Source: Aquincola agrisoli (GTDB taxonomy: Bacteria > Pseudomonadota > Gammaproteobacteria > Burkholderiales > Burkholderiaceae_C). From it: DNA of 64,000 nucleotides. A program made the position numbers and the translations under genes. Below the pieces are notes generated by a model. That model was not told the DNA's origin and searched no databases. It saw nothing but the letters and a program-made list of their open reading frames with translations. The stretch lies in the NCBI RefSeq assembly GCF_036621135.1, contig NZ_JAZIBG010000019.1, forward strand, positions 124,001-188,000, given 5' to 3'. The stretch's first letter is position 1; each line of letters begins with the position of its first letter. Positions 31,979 to 46,082 of the stretch are shown here, piece after piece.

Positions 31979-33208
31979 ATGCAGACCACGCTGTCTCCCG
32001 AATTCAAGGGCACGCCTGAGGGCGACGAAGCCGAAGCCATCCTGCGCAAGTGCGTGCACTGCGGCTTCTGCACCGCCACGTGCCCGACATACCAGCTCCT
32101 CGGCGACGAACTCGACGGCCCGCGCGGCCGCATCTACCTGATGAAGCAGGTGTTCGAGGGCGCCGAGCCCACACGCGCCACGCAGCTGCACCTCGACCGC
32201 TGCCTCACCTGCCGCAACTGCGAAACCACCTGCCCGTCGGGCGTGCAGTATGGGCACCTGGTCGATGTCGGCCGCAAGGTGGTGGAGGCGAAGGTGCAGC
32301 GCCCCGTGGGCGAGCGCGCCGTGCGCTGGCTGCTGAAGGAAGGCCTGACCTCGCCGCTCTTCGCACCGGCGATGAAGCTCGGCCAGATGGTGCGCCCGCT
32401 GCTGCCGCCGTTGCTGAAGGACAAGGTGCCCGAGCGGCATGCCCCACGCGCGCATGAATGGCCTCAGCGCGAGCACCCGCGCAAGGTGCTGATGCTGGCC
32501 GGCTGCGTGCAGCCGGCGATGATGCCCAATGTCAACGCCGCCACCGCGCGCGTGCTCGATGCCGCCGGCATCCAGGTGCTGGTGGCCGGCGAGGCGGGCT
32601 GCTGCGGCGCGATCAAGACCCACCTGAACGACACCGAGGGCGGGCTCGACCACATGCGCCGCAACATCGACGCCTGGTGGCCTCGGCTGTCGTCGGGCCA
32701 GGTGGAGGGCATCGTCGTCAACGCCTCGGGTTGCACGGTGACGGTGAAGGAGTACGGCCACGCGCTGCGCAACGACCCGGCCTATGCGGTGAAGGCCGCC
32801 CAGGTCTCGGCCGCCGCCAAGGACCTGAGCGAGCTGCTGCCGGCCATCGCGCCGCTGCTGGCCGGCCGCATCCGCACGGGCGGCCCGAAGAAGCTCGTGT
32901 TCCATCCGCCCTGCACGCTGCAGCACGGGCAGCAGGTGCGCGGTCCGGTCGAAACCGGGCTCGCGGCCCTGGGCTTCGAGGTCACGCTGGCCAACGAGAG
33001 CCACCTGTGCTGCGGCTCGGCCGGCACCTATTCGGTGCTGCAGCCCGAGCTGTCGCACCAGCTGCGCGACCGCAAGCTCGCCAACCTGCAGGCCACGCAG
33101 CCCGAGGCCATCGTCTCGGCCAACATCGGCTGCATACAGCAGCTGCAGTCCGGCACGGCCACGCCGGTGCGGCATTGGGTCGAGGTCGTCGACGAGGCGA
33201 TCGGCTAG
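31979..33208 (+). CDS. glcF: Glycolate oxidase iron-sulfur subunit GlcF
   Basis: 409 residues. Two ferredoxin-type 4Fe-4S motifs at the N-terminus (CVHCGFCTATCPTY and CLTCRNCETTCPSG), then two CCG domains (AGCVQPAMMPN / EAGCCGAIKTH and HPPCTLQHGQ / SHLCCGSAGTY). It transfers electrons from the flavin subunits to the quinone pool at the inner membrane. Last gene of the lctP-lldD-glcDEF operon; the regulator gene begins 52 bases later with no obvious terminator. Confidence 0.93.
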   Translation: MQTTLSPEFKGTPEGDEAEAILRKCVHCGFCTATCPTYQLLGDELDGPRGRIYLMKQVFEGAEPTRATQLHLDRCLTCRNCETTCPSGVQYGHLVDVGRKVVEAKVQRPVGERAVRWLLKEGLTSPLFAPAMKLGQMVRPLLPPLLKDKVPERHAPRAHEWPQREHPRKVLMLAGCVQPAMMPNVNAATARVLDAAGIQVLVAGEAGCCGAIKTHLNDTEGGLDHMRRNIDAWWPRLSSGQVEGIVVNASGCTVTVKEYGHALRNDPAYAVKAAQVSAAAKDLSELLPAIAPLLAGRIRTGGPKKLVFHPPCTLQHGQQVRGPVETGLAALGFEVTLANESHLCCGSAGTYSVLQPELSHQLRDRKLANLQATQPEAIVSANIGCIQQLQSGTATPVRHWVEVVDEAIG

Positions 33209-33260
33209 CGCGCTACCATCCCTCGCAGCGGCCCCGTCAGAGGGCGTGAGGAGTCCGGTC

Positions 33261-34004
33261 ATGAAGGTACTGCTGGTCGACGACCATCCCTTGATCCTGT
33301 CGGCCCTGCAAGGGGTCATCCAGGGGCTCGGCGACGACGTCACGGTGGTCGGGGTCGGCAGCGCGGCCGAGGTGCGTGCGCTGCTGAAGCAGGATGCCGA
33401 GTTCGATCTCGTGCTGCTCGACCTGCAGCTCGGCGACGCCAACGGCTTCGAGGTGCTGATGGAGCTGCGCGCGCAGTACCCGGCGCTCCCGGTGGTGGTG
33501 GTGTCGGCGTCGGACCGTGCGAGCGACGTGATCCAGGCGATTGACCTCGGCGCGATGGGTTTCGTGCCCAAGCGGGCATCCAACGAGATGCTCTTCGAGG
33601 CGCTGCGGCTGGTGATGTCGGGCGGGATCTTCGTGCCGCCGATGGCCTTGGGCGGCGACGCCTCCGCGCAGGCGGCCCTGCTCGAGGGCGACACGGTTCC
33701 CGACGTGATGCGCATCGGGCAGCAGGCCGACGCCGCCCCGTTCCAGCAGAACGCGCCGTCGCTGTCGTCGCTCGGCCTCACGCCGCGGCAGACCGACGTG
33801 CTGGCGCAGCTGCTGCAGGGCAAGCCCAACAAGCTCATCGCCCGGGAGATGAACCTGTCGGTCGAGACCATCAAGGACCACGTGGCCGCCGTGCTGCGGG
33901 CGTTGAACGTCAGCTCGCGCACGCAGGCAGTGCTGGCCGTGAGCCAGATGACGCAGGGCCAGGCGCCCAACTTCCAGGCCTGGAAGCCGACGCGCCGGGG
34001 ATGA
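33261..34004 (+). CDS. Response regulator, NarL/LuxR type
   Basis: 247 residues. Receiver domain at 1-120 (MKVLLVDDHPLILSALQGVI; phospho-acceptor Asp in DLVLLDLQLGDANG; PVVVVSASDR; Lys in GFVPKRAS). A ~60-residue linker follows, then a LuxR-type helix-turn-helix (LSSLGLTPRQTDVLAQLLQG and LIAREMNLSVETIKDHVAAV). GTGAGGAG precedes the ATG. It is probably the output partner of the hybrid kinase gene that starts 31 bases downstream. Regulated genes unknown; the neighbouring PEP-CTERM esterases are candidates by position only. Confidence 0.9.
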   Translation: MKVLLVDDHPLILSALQGVIQGLGDDVTVVGVGSAAEVRALLKQDAEFDLVLLDLQLGDANGFEVLMELRAQYPALPVVVVSASDRASDVIQAIDLGAMGFVPKRASNEMLFEALRLVMSGGIFVPPMALGGDASAQAALLEGDTVPDVMRIGQQADAAPFQQNAPSLSSLGLTPRQTDVLAQLLQGKPNKLIAREMNLSVETIKDHVAAVLRALNVSSRTQAVLAVSQMTQGQAPNFQAWKPTRRG

Positions 34005-34035
34005 GGCGCGCCGGCCCTTGCCGCGGGACGCGGCG

Positions 34036-35805
34036 ATGAAGCCCGACCACATCCGCGCACTGATCGCGCAGAGCCCCGCTTCCCTCACCGGCAACGCGGT
34101 CGGCTTCGGGGTGATGGTGGGGGTGTTCCTCCCGCTGGCCAGCCCGATGGTGCTGGGCAGCTGGCTCGGCGCCGTCATCGTGCTGTGGCTGCTGAGGCTG
34201 GGGCACTGGTGGCGCTACCGCCAGCGCGAGCGCGCCGGCACGCTGGACGACGCCACGCTGTCGAGCTGGTACCCGAGCTACCTGGTGCTGGTGCTGATGC
34301 AGGGGGCGCAATGGGGCGCCGCGGTGTGGCTGTTCTGGGACCTGGGCACGCCCTACCACCGGCTGGCGCTGATCCTCGTTTCCTACGCCTACACGCTGGG
34401 AGCGGTGCAGCTGCTGGTGACGCAGGGGGCGGTGTTCAACGCCTTCATCAGCCTGGTGCTGCTGCCGACCATCTTGCGCATCGCCACCGATGCGTCGCAG
34501 CCCTTCCACTGGCAGCTGGCGGTGGTGCTGGGGGTGATCTTCGTCGCCACGCTGGTGATTGGCCGCACGCACCGCAGCGCACTGGAACAGGCCATCACGC
34601 TGAAGGCGCGCACCGACCAGCTCGCCGCGCAGCTGCGCATCGAGAAGGCCGCGGCCGACGCCGCTCGCAGCGCCGCGGAAGCGGCGAGCCGCGCGAAGAC
34701 GCAGTTCTTCGCCGCGGCCAGCCACGACCTGCGGCAGCCGCTGCATGCCATGGGCCTCTTCGCGGAAGCCCTGCGCCAGCGCATCCACGATCCGGAGGTC
34801 GCGTCGCTGGTCAACAGCATCAACGAGAGCGTCGATGCGCTGGAGGGACTCTTCGGCGAGCTGCTCGACATCACGCGCATCGACAGCGGCGGGGTGGAGG
34901 TGAACCCGCACCCCGTGCGCATGAAGGAGCTGTTCACCCGGCTGCGGCTGCACTTCGAGCCGCTGGCGTTCGAGAAGGGCCTGGCGCTCAGCTTCCACGG
35001 CGAGCGGCACGTGGCGCACACCGACCCGCTGCTGCTGGAGCGCATCCTGCGCAACCTGGTCAGCAACGCGATCCGCTACACCGAGGACGGTGGCGTGCTG
35101 GTGAGCTGCCGCCGGCGCGGCGGACGGCTGCTGGTGCAGGTGTGGGACAGCGGCATCGGCGTGTCGGAGGCGGCCCTGCCGCGCATCTTCGACGAGTTCT
35201 ACCAGGTGCACACCAGCCGCCCGCTGGAGGCGCACCACCGCAAGGGGCTGGGGCTGGGGCTGGCGATCGTCAAGCGCCTGGCCGATCTGCTGCAGGCGCC
35301 GCTGCGGGTGCAGTCGCGCGTCGACCGCGGCACGGTGTTCACGATGGAGCTGCCGGCCGGCATCGAGCAGAGGCGCAGCGAACGCGACATCGCCCCGACC
35401 AAGGCCGCGCTGGGGCTCACGCTCAATGGCCGGCGCATGGTCGTCGTCGAGGACGAGGCGGCGGTGCGCGAAGGCCTGGTCGTGCTGCTGCAGGCCTGGG
35501 GCGCGCAGGTGGAGGCCTTCGAGACGGTCGACGCCGTGCGCGCCTGGGTGGTGCATGCCGGCACGCAGCCGCCGGACCTGCTCATCGTCGACTACCGGCT
35601 GCCGGCGGGCACCACCGGGCTCGATGCACTGGCGGTGCTGCGCGCCCGCTGGCCGCAGGCGTCGATCCCCGCGATCGTGGTCACCGGCAGCAGCCTGGGC
35701 GGGCACGAGGACGAATCATCGTTGCACGATTTCCACCTGCTGATCAAGCCGGTGCTGCCCAACAAGCTGCGCGCGATGATCGCCTTCAAGCTGGGTATGC
35801 GCTGA
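34036..35805 (+). CDS. Hybrid sensor histidine kinase with C-terminal receiver
   Basis: 589 residues. An N-terminal membrane domain of about six helices (~15-190) is followed by a coiled coil, a HisKA dimerisation domain (FFAAASHDLRQPLHAMGLFA, His ~237), an HATPase (LVSNAIRYTEDGG, VWDSGIGV, GLGLGLAIVKRLADLL) and a C-terminal receiver (MVVVEDEAAVREGLVVLL, Asp in LLIVDYRLPAG). The HDLRQP box is that of the FixL/ChvG-like bacterial kinases with 7TM or MASE-type sensors. An alternative TTG at 34018 would add six residues. The ligand is unknown. Confidence 0.9.
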   Translation: MKPDHIRALIAQSPASLTGNAVGFGVMVGVFLPLASPMVLGSWLGAVIVLWLLRLGHWWRYRQRERAGTLDDATLSSWYPSYLVLVLMQGAQWGAAVWLFWDLGTPYHRLALILVSYAYTLGAVQLLVTQGAVFNAFISLVLLPTILRIATDASQPFHWQLAVVLGVIFVATLVIGRTHRSALEQAITLKARTDQLAAQLRIEKAAADAARSAAEAASRAKTQFFAAASHDLRQPLHAMGLFAEALRQRIHDPEVASLVNSINESVDALEGLFGELLDITRIDSGGVEVNPHPVRMKELFTRLRLHFEPLAFEKGLALSFHGERHVAHTDPLLLERILRNLVSNAIRYTEDGGVLVSCRRRGGRLLVQVWDSGIGVSEAALPRIFDEFYQVHTSRPLEAHHRKGLGLGLAIVKRLADLLQAPLRVQSRVDRGTVFTMELPAGIEQRRSERDIAPTKAALGLTLNGRRMVVVEDEAAVREGLVVLLQAWGAQVEAFETVDAVRAWVVHAGTQPPDLLIVDYRLPAGTTGLDALAVLRARWPQASIPAIVVTGSSLGGHEDESSLHDFHLLIKPVLPNKLRAMIAFKLGMR

Positions 35806-35880
35806 GCCCTCGCGGCCCGCGGGTTTGGCCGGGTGGCTCCGGCCACGCGCGTGGATAGAGTCCCCCGAGGAGGATCCACC

Positions 35881-36861
35881 ATGACCCATCGCATCGTTCC
35901 GTGCCTGCTGGGCTGCGCGGCCGTGCTGGTCGCGCCTGCGAGCCATGCCGCGTTCAGCTCGTTGTTCGTCTTCGGCGACAGCCTCTCCGACAGCGGCAAT
36001 GCCACGCTCGCCGTGGGCGCGAATCCCGGCCAGGTGATCACCTCCAACGGCTACGTGCCCTCGCAGCCCTATGGGTCCGGGGTGTTCTCGAACGGGCCGG
36101 TGTGGGCCACGTCCTTTGCGGCCGGCCTGGGCCTGGCGGCGCAGGCCTCGCTGGCCGGCGGAACGAACTACGCCTTCGGCGGCGCCCGCACCAGCGGCGG
36201 CGCCGCGCCCAGCCTGCTGTCGCAGGCGGCTTCGTACCTGCAGGCCAGCGGCGGCGTGGCGCCGCAGGATGCGCTGTACGTCGTGGCCGGCGGCGGCAAC
36301 AACGCGCGGGATGCATTGCAGGCCATCCAGGGTGGTGCGGACGTCGGCGCCACACTAGCGTCCGCGGCGGCTACCTACGCCGCCGACCTGGGCACGGTCG
36401 TCGACCAGTTGCAGGCCGCGGGGGCCCGCCACATCGTGGTGTGGAATGCGCCGGACCTCGGGCTCGTGCCGGCTGTCTCTTTGGGCGGCCCGGCGGCCGT
36501 GGCGCTGGGTTCGCTGCTGCCGTCGACCATGAACGCGGCGCTGGCGCAGCGCCTGGCAGCGGAAAGCGGCGTGCTCACCTTCGACCTGTTCGGCTTGCTG
36601 GGCAGCATTGCCGACGAGCCCCAGGCGTTCTCCCTCGAGAATGCCGCCGACGCGTGCGGCGCGCCGGTGGCCGGCTGCAACCCGCAGACGGCGCTCTTCT
36701 GGGACGGCATCCATCCCACCGCGGCAGGGCACCAGATCCTCAGCGGCGCGATGCTGACGGCCGTGGCCGCGATCCCCGAGCCCGGCACCTACGCGTTGAT
36801 GCTGGCCGGCCTGGCGCTGGTGCTGTGCGGCGCCCGCCGCCGCGCAAGTTTGTCCAACTGA
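35881..36861 (+). CDS. GDSL/SGNH esterase with PEP-CTERM sorting signal
   Basis: 326 residues. Signal peptide ending ASHA, then the SGNH hydrolase blocks: FVFGDSLSDSGNA (nucleophile Ser), NYAFGGARTSGG, VVAGGGNNARDAL and FWDGIHPTAAGHQIL with the catalytic Asp and His. The C-terminus is a PEP-CTERM signal: PEPGTYALM, a hydrophobic helix and RRRAS, recognised by an exosortase (not in the window). It should act as a lipolytic or polysaccharide-esterase enzyme at the cell surface or in the exopolysaccharide matrix. GGAGGATCC precedes the ATG. A paralogue follows. Confidence 0.9.
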   Translation: MTHRIVPCLLGCAAVLVAPASHAAFSSLFVFGDSLSDSGNATLAVGANPGQVITSNGYVPSQPYGSGVFSNGPVWATSFAAGLGLAAQASLAGGTNYAFGGARTSGGAAPSLLSQAASYLQASGGVAPQDALYVVAGGGNNARDALQAIQGGADVGATLASAAATYAADLGTVVDQLQAAGARHIVVWNAPDLGLVPAVSLGGPAAVALGSLLPSTMNAALAQRLAAESGVLTFDLFGLLGSIADEPQAFSLENAADACGAPVAGCNPQTALFWDGIHPTAAGHQILSGAMLTAVAAIPEPGTYALMLAGLALVLCGARRRASLSN

Positions 36862-36976
36862 TACATTTGTAAGTCAGCAGGCACTCGCTTTCGGCGTGAT
36901 GAATGTGGCATAAACGAATCACCGATGCCAAATAAGTAACGGTATCCTTCTGCATTCAACGTTACAGGGGGATTCC

Positions 36977-38029
36977 GTGAAAAGTCACGCCTATCGCTGG
37001 ATGGCGGCGGTGTCGCTGCTGTGGGCTGCCGGGGCGGCGCACGCCGGCTACTCGGCCTTGTATGTCTTTGGCGACAGCCTGTCCGATACGGGCAACGACG
37101 GCGCCGTGCTCCAGGGGCTGGTAAACCAGGGCTACCTGGGCAGCGCCACCACGCTGCCGTCGGACGTCACGGGCAACGGCTACGTGGCGCAGAAGCCGTT
37201 TGCCAGCGGTGCCTTCACCAACGGTCCGGCCTGGGTCACGCCGTTCGCGGCCGGGCTCGGCGTCGGCGGCCAGGCCTCTCTGCTGGGCGGCACGAACTAC
37301 GCCTACGGCGGCGCGGAGACGAGCCATGACAGCACGGAGCTGTGCCCGCTGCTGTGCGGGTATCCGTACAGCCTGGCCACGCAGAAGGACATGTACCTCG
37401 ACGCGGTGAACCACACGGCCGACGCTTCCGCGTTGTACGTCGTGGCGGGCGGCGGCAACAACGCGCGCAACGCGTTCGCGGGCATCGCGACGGCCGATCC
37501 GCTCGCGCAGCTCGACATGATCTCCTCGCTGGCCGCGGCCTATGCGCAGGACGTCGGCGCCATCGTCGACGACCTGCAGGCCGCCGGAGCCAAGGACATC
37601 GTCGTCTGGGACACGCCCAACATCGGCCTGACGCCGTCGATCGGCATCTATGGCACCGATGCCCAGGCGCTCGGCCTGGCGATGGCCAGCGCGATGAATT
37701 CGGCGCTCTCGGCCCGCCTGAGCGGTGAGGCGGGCGTGAGCATCTTTTCCGTCTTCGGCCTGCTGAGCACCGTGGCGGAGAACGCCGGCGCCAACGGCTT
37801 CACCAACGTCACCGATGCGTGCGCTGCCGTCGGCGATGCCTGCGATCCGGCGCAGTACCTGTTCTGGGACGGCGTGCACCCGACGGCCCGCGGCCACGAG
37901 ATGCTGGCGCAGGCGATGCTGGACCACGTTCAGGCGGTGCCCGAGCCCGGCACCTACGCACTGATGCTCGGTGGCCTGGCGGCGCTCGCGGCCTTCAGCC
38001 GGCGCCGCGCGCGTCAGCTCGGCGCGTAG
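36977..38029 (+). CDS. Second GDSL/SGNH esterase with PEP-CTERM signal
   Basis: 350 residues, GTG start with AGGGGGA upstream; signal peptide MKSHAYRWMAAVSLLWAAGA then AHA. Same blocks as the preceding gene: YVFGDSLSDTGNDG, NYAYGGAETSHD, VVAGGGNNARNAF, FWDGVHPTARGHEML and the PEP-CTERM end PEPGTYALMLGG...RRRARQLGA. Between the first and second block it has about 35 extra residues with cysteines (CPLLCGY). It is a tandem duplicate that has diverged. The intergenic 36862-36976 is AT-richer and likely holds its own promoter. The last 16 bases overlap the 3' end of scpA on the other strand. Confidence 0.9.
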   Translation: MKSHAYRWMAAVSLLWAAGAAHAGYSALYVFGDSLSDTGNDGAVLQGLVNQGYLGSATTLPSDVTGNGYVAQKPFASGAFTNGPAWVTPFAAGLGVGGQASLLGGTNYAYGGAETSHDSTELCPLLCGYPYSLATQKDMYLDAVNHTADASALYVVAGGGNNARNAFAGIATADPLAQLDMISSLAAAYAQDVGAIVDDLQAAGAKDIVVWDTPNIGLTPSIGIYGTDAQALGLAMASAMNSALSARLSGEAGVSIFSVFGLLSTVAENAGANGFTNVTDACAAVGDACDPAQYLFWDGVHPTARGHEMLAQAMLDHVQAVPEPGTYALMLGGLAALAAFSRRRARQLGA

Positions 38030-38862
38030 GCCAGCCGGACGTAGATCGGGGCGAAGGCTTCGGCCTGCGTGACCTCGAGCAGGCGCTCCCGCGCCAGCTC
38101 GAGCATCGCGATGAAGGTGACGACCAGCACCGGCACGCCGCGCGACACGTCGAACAGCTCCTCGAACTCGACGAAGCGCTTGCCCTGCAGGCGCCGCAGC
38201 ACGATGCTCATGTGCTCGCGCACCGACAGCTGCTCGCGCGAGATCTTGTGGTGCTGGTTCAGCTTGGCCCGCTTGAGGATGTCGGCCCACGCGTCGCGCA
38301 GTTCGTCGATCGACACGTCGGGGAAGCGCGGCTTCAGGCTCTGCTCGATCGTCACCTGCGCCCGCAGGAAGTCGCGGCCCAGCACCGGCAGGGCATCGAG
38401 CTTGAAGGCCGCGAGCTTCATCTGCTCGTACTCGATCAACCGGCGGACCAGCTCCGCGCGTGGATCCTCGGCCTCCGCGCCGTCGGCCGACTTCTTCGGC
38501 GGCAGCAGCATGCGGCTCTTGATCTCGATCAGCATCGCCGCCATCAGCAGGTATTCGCTGGCCAGCTCGAGGTTGCTCTTGCGGATCTGCTCGACGTAGG
38601 CCAAGTACTGGCGCGTCACGTCGGCGAGCGGGATGTCGAGGATGTTGAAGTTCTGCTTGCGGATCAGGTACAGCAGCAGGTCCAGCGGCCCCTCGAACGC
38701 CTCCAGGAACACCTCCAGCGCGTCGGGCGGGATGTAGAGATCCTGCGGCATAGTGAACAGCGGCTCGCCGTACAGGCGCGCCACCGCCACCGTGTCGACC
38801 ACGTCGGGCGGCGAGGCCGGGGCATCCGGCAGCGACAGGCCGGAGAGCGGTTCGTCGGACAT
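38014..38862 (-). CDS. scpA: Segregation and condensation protein A
   Basis: 282 residues. Kleisin subunit of the SMC-ScpAB complex that compacts and segregates the chromosome. Core motifs: FEGPLDLLLYLIRKQNFNIL, LADVTRQYLAYVEQ, ASEYLLMAAMLIEIKSRMLL and the C-terminal winged helix (RRLQGKRFVEFEELF, VVTFIAMLELARERLLEV). The N-terminal ~40-residue extension is typical of betaproteobacterial ScpA. The DUF3460 gene lies upstream on the same strand (34 bases), a conserved pairing in Burkholderiales. Confidence 0.93.
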   Translation of the reverse strand: MSDEPLSGLSLPDAPASPPDVVDTVAVARLYGEPLFTMPQDLYIPPDALEVFLEAFEGPLDLLLYLIRKQNFNILDIPLADVTRQYLAYVEQIRKSNLELASEYLLMAAMLIEIKSRMLLPPKKSADGAEAEDPRAELVRRLIEYEQMKLAAFKLDALPVLGRDFLRAQVTIEQSLKPRFPDVSIDELRDAWADILKRAKLNQHHKISREQLSVREHMSIVLRRLQGKRFVEFEELFDVSRGVPVLVVTFIAMLELARERLLEVTQAEAFAPIYVRLAYAPS

Positions 38863-38896
38863 CGCGACGGAGCTGCTGGAACGGCCTGCTGCCGTC

Positions 38897-39100
38897 TTAC
38901 TTGGACTTGGTCTGGTAGACGTAGGGCTGCTGCGGCACGCGCGCCTCTTGGTACTCCGCCTGGGCCTCGCGGTCGATCGGCCGGTCCCACAAGAGGGCGC
39001 GGCCCGCCCGCTGCTCGGCTTCCAGCGTCGGCTTCTTGTCCTTCAGCGTCTGGATGAACTGCGTGACGTCGGAGGTGTAGGGCTTCCAGAAGAGCGGCAT
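38897..39100 (-). CDS. DUF3460 family protein
   Basis: 67 residues starting MPLFWKPYTSDVTQFIQTLK and ending QPYVYQTKSK. Small soluble protein of unknown function, characteristic of betaproteobacteria and usually found beside scpA, as here. The body contains KKPTLEAEQRAGRALLWDRP and DREAQAEYQEARVPQQ. The start at 39100 matches the family; a longer frame to 39223 would add residues unlike the family. It is divergent from the lipoprotein gene 49 bases away. Confidence 0.85.
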   Translation of the reverse strand: MPLFWKPYTSDVTQFIQTLKDKKPTLEAEQRAGRALLWDRPIDREAQAEYQEARVPQQPYVYQTKSK

Positions 39101-39149
39101 GGCGCGTCGGCAAGAATGGCGGAAGTGTGCGAGTTTACCCGGGGGACAC

Positions 39150-39628
39150 ATGTCAGGATGGATCTGGTGGGCGGCGGCCGCGGCCGCCGTGGGCGTGTTG
39201 GTGGCCTGCGATGCCAAGCGCATCGAGAAGCTGGAGGAGGGGGTGGCGACCGAGGCCGACGTGCGCCGGCAGTTCGGCGAGCCGGCCGCGGTGTTCGACG
39301 AGTCGGACGGCGGCCGTACCTTCGACTACCCGCGCCAGCCGGAGGGGCAGGTTAACTACCTCATCACCATCGGCCCCGACGGCAAGATGAGTGCGCTGCG
39401 CCAGGTGCTCACGCCCCGCAACTTCGAGAAGGTGCAGCCCGGCATGACACCCGACCAGGTGCGCCGCCTGCTGGGCCGGCCGGCCCAGCAGCAGACCTAC
39501 GCGCTGAAGCGGGAGACGGTGTGGGATTGGCGCTGGCTCGACGGCCAGCAGGCCAAGGAATTCAGCGTCACCTTCGATGCCGACATGAAGGTGCTGAGGA
39601 GCGACAGCCGCGACGACCCGCGCGAGGT

Positions 39629-39644
<16 letters not shown>
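39150..39644 (+). CDS. BamE/OmlA-like lipoprotein with two repeats
   Basis: 164 residues. A lipoprotein signal with lipobox VLVAC (Cys ~20) leads into two SmpA/OmlA-type repeats: RIEKLEEGVATEADVRRQFG with EPAAVFDESDGGRTFDYPRQ, and NFEKVQPGMTPDQVRRLLGR with PAQQQTYALKRETVWDWRWL. BamE itself has one such domain; here it is duplicated, so this is a BamE-like relative, anchored in a membrane facing the periplasm, not BamE proper. Its last 16 bases overlap the 3' end of the giant kinase gene on the other strand. Confidence 0.82.
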
Positions 39645-46066
<6,422 letters not shown>

Positions 46067-46082
46067 GCGGCACAGTGTACGG

